Positions 59,568-64,000 of a DNA stretch of 64,000 nucleotides are shown piece by piece (position 1 is the stretch's first letter; each line of letters begins with the position of its first letter). The notes under the pieces are model-generated. The model made no database searches. It saw only the letters and a program-made list of their open reading frames with translations, and was not told where the DNA came from. Source of the stretch: Streptomyces sp. DSM 15324. Its GTDB lineage: Bacteria > Actinomycetota > Actinomycetes > Streptomycetales > Streptomycetaceae. A program made the position numbers and the translations under genes. The stretch lies in contig NZ_KQ949025.1 of assembly GCF_001514285.1 (NCBI RefSeq), positions 127,571-191,570 of the forward strand. Reading direction: 5' to 3'.

Positions 59568-60911
59568 TCAACTCTTGGGATACACCCAGGGGTTGGGGAG
59601 ACAGTGGATGCCGTTGTGGTCCAGGAACTTCGTCTGCTGTTGCATGACGGGGGCGAGCTCGCCGTCCTTCCGGCAGTTCTCGTGGTGGTAGCCGAGCCGG
59701 TGGCCGACTTCATGGTTGATCAACATCTGCCGGTACGCATGGATCGCGTCACCGTATGTACGTGATCCCTGGGCCCATCTGTACGCATTGATCATGACGC
59801 GTTCGGTGGCGGCGGAGTCGCAGGAGACGTTGTCCTCGGTGGTGTCCAGACCCGACTTGGCGCACCAGAAGGCGGTGGTGCCGGGGCTGGCGAGGGTGAT
59901 GACGAAGTCCGGCTTTCCGGAGGAGACCCGCTCGAAGGTGCGCGCGTCGCCGTGCGCCCAGCTGCGGTCGTCGTTGAGGGTCTTCTGCACGGCCTGCGCG
60001 AACAGCTCGCCGTCGAGACCGAGACCCTGCTCCACGTCCACCCGGTAGGTGAACTTCCGCCCCTTGCCCGGCGCCCTGTCGACGCCGGGGATCGCGTCGA
60101 ACTTCCCGGAACCCTTGAGCTTCGCGTCCAGCGGGTACCTGGTCGCCATCTTCTGGCCGTACGTCAGCGTCACGGCCTGTGCGGAGGGGGTTGCGAACGA
60201 GCCCGGCGCGGCGGACTCCAGCGCCCCGTCCGCGGCCCTCCCGGCGGCCGACTGCGACCGGACGCGGTTGGCGTCGCGACCGTCGGTCACCTGCCCCGCC
60301 ACGACGACGGCCAGCACGGTCGTGACCGCGGCGGCGGCGATCCCGGTGAAGGTCCGCCCCTTCGTGCCCCTGCCGTTCGCGGGTGCGCCCGTGGGCGGCG
60401 CGTAGCCGTCCACCCCGGAGCCGGGACCGCCACCGTACGGGCCGCCCCCGGGCAGTTCGCCCGCCCCGGGGCCGGACACCTGGGCGCGCCACGCGCGCGT
60501 GGGCGTGAACTGCCGTCCCGGGCGCGTGAAGACGTCGTCGCCCTCGCCCCGGTCGAAGGCGTCGAGGTACTCCTGGCGGGGACCGGATCGCGGGCCCTGC
60601 GGCGGCACCGGACGCTGACGCGGTATCACCGGCTGTGCCGCGGCTCCCGCCTGACCGCCTCTCAGGTCGCCCCAGCCGCCGCCTGCCTCACGCAGCTCGG
60701 GGTGCCCCCCGCGGACCTGCGGGACAGCGCGCGCTGGGGTGCCGTCGGGATGGCGGGGAACCCCGTGCGACGGCGTGCCGTCGGGAAGCGCCACAGGGGT
60801 GCCGTCGGGGTGGCGCCCGGACGCCACCGGGCCGGGGGCTCCCGAGGAGGCGCGGGAGGAGTTCTCGGGTGCGCTCTTGGGCGCAGGTCCACGCCTACTG
60901 TGGCGTCCCAC
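59568..60911 (-). CDS. DUF3152 membrane-anchored metzincin-like protein
   Basis: 447 aa. A long Pro/Gly/Arg cytoplasmic N-terminus (1-185), a single membrane helix (FTGIAAAAVTTVLAVVVAGQV, about 190-210) and an extracellular DUF3152 domain. This has a metzincin-like zinc motif HEVGHRLGYHH (about 401-411), and the C-terminal WVYP is a family mark. No natural substrate is known. The mycobacterial homologue lies beside moeZ, as here (moeZ is 5 kb away after the PelF-like insertion). Confidence 0.85.
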   Translation of the reverse strand: MGRHSRRGPAPKSAPENSSRASSGAPGPVASGRHPDGTPVALPDGTPSHGVPRHPDGTPARAVPQVRGGHPELREAGGGWGDLRGGQAGAAAQPVIPRQRPVPPQGPRSGPRQEYLDAFDRGEGDDVFTRPGRQFTPTRAWRAQVSGPGAGELPGGGPYGGGPGSGVDGYAPPTGAPANGRGTKGRTFTGIAAAAVTTVLAVVVAGQVTDGRDANRVRSQSAAGRAADGALESAAPGSFATPSAQAVTLTYGQKMATRYPLDAKLKGSGKFDAIPGVDRAPGKGRKFTYRVDVEQGLGLDGELFAQAVQKTLNDDRSWAHGDARTFERVSSGKPDFVITLASPGTTAFWCAKSGLDTTEDNVSCDSAATERVMINAYRWAQGSRTYGDAIHAYRQMLINHEVGHRLGYHHENCRKDGELAPVMQQQTKFLDHNGIHCLPNPWVYPKS

Positions 60912-60918
60912 GTGAGTC

Positions 60919-61890
60919 TCAGCCCCCCGGTTTCGCGTCGGCGGTCTCGGCGAGCAGCTCGCGGAAGGCGGTGGCCACCGTCTCCGGGTACTCCATCATC
61001 GCCACGTGCCCGGCGTCCGGCAGGGTGAGCAGGCGGGAGTCACGGAAGGCGCGGGCGGCCCGCTGGGCCATGCGGAAGCCGACGAGCTGGTCGCGGCCGC
61101 CGTAGATCAGCAGGGTGGGGGCGAGAACGCGCTCGGCCTGGCGCCACAGCCCGTGCTGGCCGCCCAGAGTGTAGGCGTTGAGCAGCCCGCGCGTGGAGCG
61201 GGTCATGGCGTCCCAGAAGTAGGGCAGTTGCAGCCGCCGGTCGAGCTCCTCCACGGCGTGCCGGAAGGCCTCCGGGGAGACGCGGCCGGGATCGCCGTAG
61301 CAGAGCGCGAGGACGCCCCTGACGCGCTGCTCGGCCGTCCAGTCGCGGGTGAGGCGGCTGAAGAGCGCGGTCACCCCGGGCAGGCCGGCGAGACCGGTCG
61401 GGATGGCTGTGCGCTGCACGCGCAGCTCGGGCAGGGCCGGCGAGACCAGGGTCAGGGTGCGGACCAGGTCGGGGCGCACCGCGGCGACGCGCGTGGACAC
61501 CGCGCCGCCGAGGGAGTTGCCGAAGAGGTGCACGGGGCCGCGGGCGGAGGCGTCGAGGTAGCGGATCACGGCACGCGCGTGTGCGGTGATCGAGTAGTCG
61601 CCGTCGTCCGGCGGCGGGGAGTCGCCGAAGCCCGGCAGGTCGACGGCCTCGCTCGCCACGGCCCCGTCGAGCCCGGCCATCAGCGCGGACCAGTTCTGCG
61701 AGGAACCGCCGAGGCCGTGGACGAACAGAGCGGGTTCGAGCCCCTCGCGCGCGGGGGGCCGGGACCGGACGGTCAGGGTGACGCCCGGCAGACCGACGGA
61801 CCGCAGCCGCTCGCCCTCCGCGACCCTGACGGAGGCCACCCTCGGCAGCACGCTGGTGGGCGGCACGGACGGCAGCTCGGTCGAAGACAT
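60919..61890 (-). CDS. Alpha/beta hydrolase
   Basis: 323 aa, start 61890. Family marks: LFVHGLGGSSQNW (about 51-63), the nucleophile elbow GNSLGG (about 124-129), Asp in YGGRDQLVGF and His in DAGHVAMMEYP. The N-terminal 40 residues are variable. The substrate is unknown. It ends 7 bp before the start of the DUF3152 gene on the same strand, so the two are probably cotranscribed. Confidence 0.87.
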   Translation of the reverse strand: MSSTELPSVPPTSVLPRVASVRVAEGERLRSVGLPGVTLTVRSRPPAREGLEPALFVHGLGGSSQNWSALMAGLDGAVASEAVDLPGFGDSPPPDDGDYSITAHARAVIRYLDASARGPVHLFGNSLGGAVSTRVAAVRPDLVRTLTLVSPALPELRVQRTAIPTGLAGLPGVTALFSRLTRDWTAEQRVRGVLALCYGDPGRVSPEAFRHAVEELDRRLQLPYFWDAMTRSTRGLLNAYTLGGQHGLWRQAERVLAPTLLIYGGRDQLVGFRMAQRAARAFRDSRLLTLPDAGHVAMMEYPETVATAFRELLAETADAKPGG

Positions 61891-62092
61891 GCGGGCAATG
61901 TTACGAGACGATCACGTGCGGCCATGTGTGTTCGGCATCACAAGAGGGACGTGGGGCAGGTGCCGATACCGGCGCGATTCGGGGGCACATCGCATAGCGT
62001 CCGAAACGGGTGTCTCCTAGGCTCGTACTGAGGGCACCCGTGTGTATGGCCCCCGCGTGGTCCCGGGGGCGTCCGTTGGAAGGGAGCCCACC

Positions 62093-62314
62093 ATGGCGAT
62101 TGACCCCACCGACCCCGAGACGTTCACGGAAGAGGACGACGACTTCGGGGAGATCGACGTCGAGGAACCGGAGAACGCGGCCGCCGAGGAGTACGCGGAC
62201 GCCGCCCCGGCGCGCGACGACCCCCTGGAAGGCGTGGACCCCGCGCGGGCGAACGAGGCGGATCAAGTCGAACAGACGCGCGTCGTCTCGCTGGACGAGG
62301 ACGACTACCGCTGA
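62093..62314 (+). CDS. Small acidic protein
   Basis: 73 aa, ATG 62093 (MAIDPTDPETFTEEDDDFGEIDVEEPENA), AAGGGAG upstream and a TAGGCT promoter box at about 62019. Almost entirely acidic, with no membrane helix or domain. Divergent from the alpha/beta hydrolase gene across a 202-bp spacer. Its function is unknown; strong signals support expression. Confidence 0.7.
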   Translation: MAIDPTDPETFTEEDDDFGEIDVEEPENAAAEEYADAAPARDDPLEGVDPARANEADQVEQTRVVSLDEDDYR

Positions 62315-62579
62315 CGCCTCACCAGCGCTGACACGTCCATATCGCTGACATGCCCCTACAGCCGACGTGACCACTGCCGACGTCCCGGCGCCCACGAAGG
62401 CCTGCCGAACAGGAGTGAGGGAGGATTCTGCCCGGACTGCACCGGTTGAAAACCTTCTGTACCGCTTTTGTGATCGTCCGGTCCGTGAAATTCTGCGCTC
62501 GCACCGCGCGCCACACGGTTACCGAAAAGTACGATGGCGGCGCGGCGCTCACCGCATGAGGACGACTTTGGGAGGCGGC

Positions 62580-63221
62580 GTGACAGCCATCGAGCAGACA
62601 GAGGCGGCACGCCCGCGAGGCACGCGCCTTCCGCGCCGTGCCCGACGGAATCAGCTGCTGGGCGCCGCCCAGGAGGTCTTCGTGGCGCAGGGCTACCACT
62701 CGGCCGCCATGGACGACATCGCCGAGCGGGCGGGCGTCAGCAAGCCGGTGCTGTACCAGCACTTCCCGGGCAAGCTCGACCTCTACCTCGCCCTGCTGGA
62801 CCAGCACTGCGAGTCGCTGATCCAGGCGGTGCGGGGCGCGCTCGCGTCGACCACCGACAACAAGCAGCGCGTCCGCGCCACGATGGACGCCTATTTCGCG
62901 TACGTCGAGGACGACGGCGGGGCCTTCCGCCTGGTCTTCGAGTCGGACCTGACGAACGAGCCCGCCGTGCGCGAGCGCGTCGACAAGGTCACCACCGAGT
63001 GCGCCGAGGCGATCTGCGACGTCATCGCGGAGGACACCGGCCTCTCCCGCCCCGAGTCGATGCTGCTGGCCTCCGGTATGGGCGGTCTGGCCCAGGTCGT
63101 CGCGCGCTCCTGGCTGCACAGCGACCGCAGCGTCCCGCGCGACCAGGCGGTGCAGCTCCTGGCCTCGCTGGCGTGGCGCGGCATCGCCGGCTTCCCTCTG
63201 CACGGCACCGATCAGCACTGA
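62580..63221 (+). CDS. TetR-family transcriptional regulator
   Basis: 213 aa from GTG 62580 (VTAIEQTEAARPRGTRLPRR), GGGAGG upstream; the frame is open to 62367. Helix-turn-helix: SAAMDDIAERAGVSKPVLYQHFPGKLDLY (about 42-70). The C-terminal ligand domain (about 90-205) is typical of the AcrR group. A mycobacterial homologue lies in the same neighbourhood, but the effector is unknown. A possible -35 TTGAAA and -10 TGTGAT pair with 17-bp spacing lies about 130 bp upstream. Confidence 0.87.
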   Translation: MTAIEQTEAARPRGTRLPRRARRNQLLGAAQEVFVAQGYHSAAMDDIAERAGVSKPVLYQHFPGKLDLYLALLDQHCESLIQAVRGALASTTDNKQRVRATMDAYFAYVEDDGGAFRLVFESDLTNEPAVRERVDKVTTECAEAICDVIAEDTGLSRPESMLLASGMGGLAQVVARSWLHSDRSVPRDQAVQLLASLAWRGIAGFPLHGTDQH

Positions 63222-63367
63222 CCCACGGCCCGCTCGTCCGTTTGTTCCCGCCCGCTGTTCGCTCCTGGCGTGGACGGCCGCGCCGTGCAGGTCCCCTCAC
63301 CGGGCTAATGTGTGCAGCGTACGGCGCGGACGCCCGCGCACCCCATGACCGTCGGAGGGACATAGCC

Positions 63368-63595
63368 GTGGAGGTCAAGATCGGCGTGCAGCACGCGCCC
63401 CGCGAGATCGTTCTGGAGAGCGGTCAGACTCCCGAGGAAGTCGAGCGCGTGGTGGCCGACGCACTGGCCGGCAAGTCGCAGCTGCTCAGCCTCGTGGACC
63501 AGCACGGCCGCAAGGTCCTCGTACCGGCCGACCGCCTGGCCTACGTCGAGCTGGGCGAGCCGGCCCCGCGCAAGGTGGGCTTCGGCGCGCTGTAA
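63368..63595 (+). CDS. DUF3107 domain protein
   Basis: 75 aa from GTG 63368 with GGAGGG 8 bp upstream. MEVKIGVQHAPREIVLESGQ opens the DUF3107 domain, which ends with VPADRLAYVELG. In mycobacteria the homologous small protein (TB9.4) sits next to the TetR gene, as here. No catalytic residues are evident. Confidence 0.9.
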   Translation: MEVKIGVQHAPREIVLESGQTPEEVERVVADALAGKSQLLSLVDQHGRKVLVPADRLAYVELGEPAPRKVGFGAL

Positions 63596-63639
63596 GGCAC
63601 GAGCGCCGCAAGGCACGAGCGCTGCGCACGCATCGCGAG

Positions 63640-63676
63640 AAGGGGCCCGGTGGTCAGGACGACCGCCGGGCCCCTT
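63640..63676 (+). terminator. Terminator after the DUF3107 gene
   Basis: AAGGGGCCCGG...CCGGGCCCCTT, 11-bp perfect stem extended by flanking GCG/CGC, about 45 bp after the stop. Confidence 0.78.
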
Positions 63677-63799
63677 CGCACGTTCACCGCAGACGCACAG
63701 GCCACACAAGTGGTCCCCACAGGAGGATTGCCTTCCGCAGGTCACGGGTAGGACGGGCTGTGACCTTGGTGCACGGCCCGCCGCCCGGGAGGGACCCAC

Positions 63800-64000
63800 A
63801 TGATCTTGGAAGCGCTCGGCTCCGCTGTGCTCGGTCTCGCGCTCGCGTGGGCGGCGCTCCAGTGCCTGTCCCACCGCCTGCCGGTCCGCGTCCTCGTCCT
63901 CGCGACGGGTGTCGCCGGAGCCCTGTTCGGTGACTTCGTCACCCACAGCGCACTGGGCTCCGGCCCCCTGCTGCCGAGCCTGATCGGAGCGGCGGTCTTC
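63800..64000 (+). CDS. Membrane protein, N-terminal part (cut by window edge)
   Basis: Open from ATG 63800 (preceded by GGGAGGGA) to the window end, 67 codons: MILEALGSAVLGLALAWAALQ, then LPVRVLVLATGVAGALFGDFV and LLPSLIGAAVF. Three hydrophobic stretches suggest a small polytopic membrane protein. The stop lies outside the window. Confidence 0.7.
   Translation, partial: MILEALGSAVLGLALAWAALQCLSHRLPVRVLVLATGVAGALFGDFVTHSALGSGPLLPSLIGAAVF

Overview
High-GC DNA with dense, short-spaced genes and many GTG starts. The gene set (WhiB-family regulator, sigR-rsrA, mycoredoxin, AdnA/AdnB helicase-nucleases, UPF0182, PPA1309, DUF3107, DUF3152) is that of a Streptomyces chromosome. From memory, many neighbours (sigma-R/RsrA, SRAP protein, AroA, RsgA; UPF0182, PDZ-Lon, DUF2342, ThiF-like, ABC1 kinase, WhiB7, UvrD2, Mrx, NudC, AdnB, AdnA, ATL, MoeZ, DUF3152, TetR, DUF3107) keep the neighbourhood they have in Mycobacterium tuberculosis around Rv3193c-Rv3228. 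Most of the window is therefore old actinobacterial core, with a few accessory insertions.

Layout. 1-4,450: a partial peptide deformylase, a TPR protein and two HD-domain membrane proteins. 4,114-5,400: rsrA and sigR under a textbook sigma-R promoter. 5,396-13,600: a hydrolase, SRAP protein, M50 protease, aroA, rsgA, an SMR transporter, a TetR regulator, a 15-bp minisatellite, hisN, a CBS protein and a Fur regulator. 13,700-16,140: two identical initiator tRNA genes flanking a Sel1-repeat gene. 16,180-25,200: UPF0182, PPA1309, PDZ-Lon protease, MoaE, an epimerase, DUF2342 and NUDIX proteins. 25,279-28,402: three AIM24 paralogues, one fused to a TerD domain. 28,547-32,011: YgjP-type metalloprotease, E1-like protein and ABC1 kinase. 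32,116-33,446: wblC with a long leader ORF and attenuator. 33,437-46,562: UvrD2, mycoredoxin, NudC, M20 dipeptidase, AdnB, AdnA and an alkyltransferase-like protein. 46,749-53,063: a large membrane protein, a MITE and two lipoprotein peptidases. 53,138-64,000: MoeZ, a PelF-like glycosyltransferase operon, DUF3152, a hydrolase, a TetR regulator, DUF3107 and a partial membrane protein.

How the genes work together. Three promoters match GGAAT-N18-GTT exactly: in front of sigR, the mycoredoxin gene and moeZ. This links thiol-oxidative stress sensing to thiol repair and sulfur transfer. The wblC leader (WblC-type promoter, leader ORF, terminator just upstream of the gene) fits ribosome-dependent attenuation in response to translation inhibitors. 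UvrD2, AdnA/AdnB, the SRAP protein and the ATL form a scattered DNA-repair set. The least understood parts are the PelF-like/spherulin-4 operon, the TerD-AIM24 operon and the E1-like/ABC1 kinase pair.
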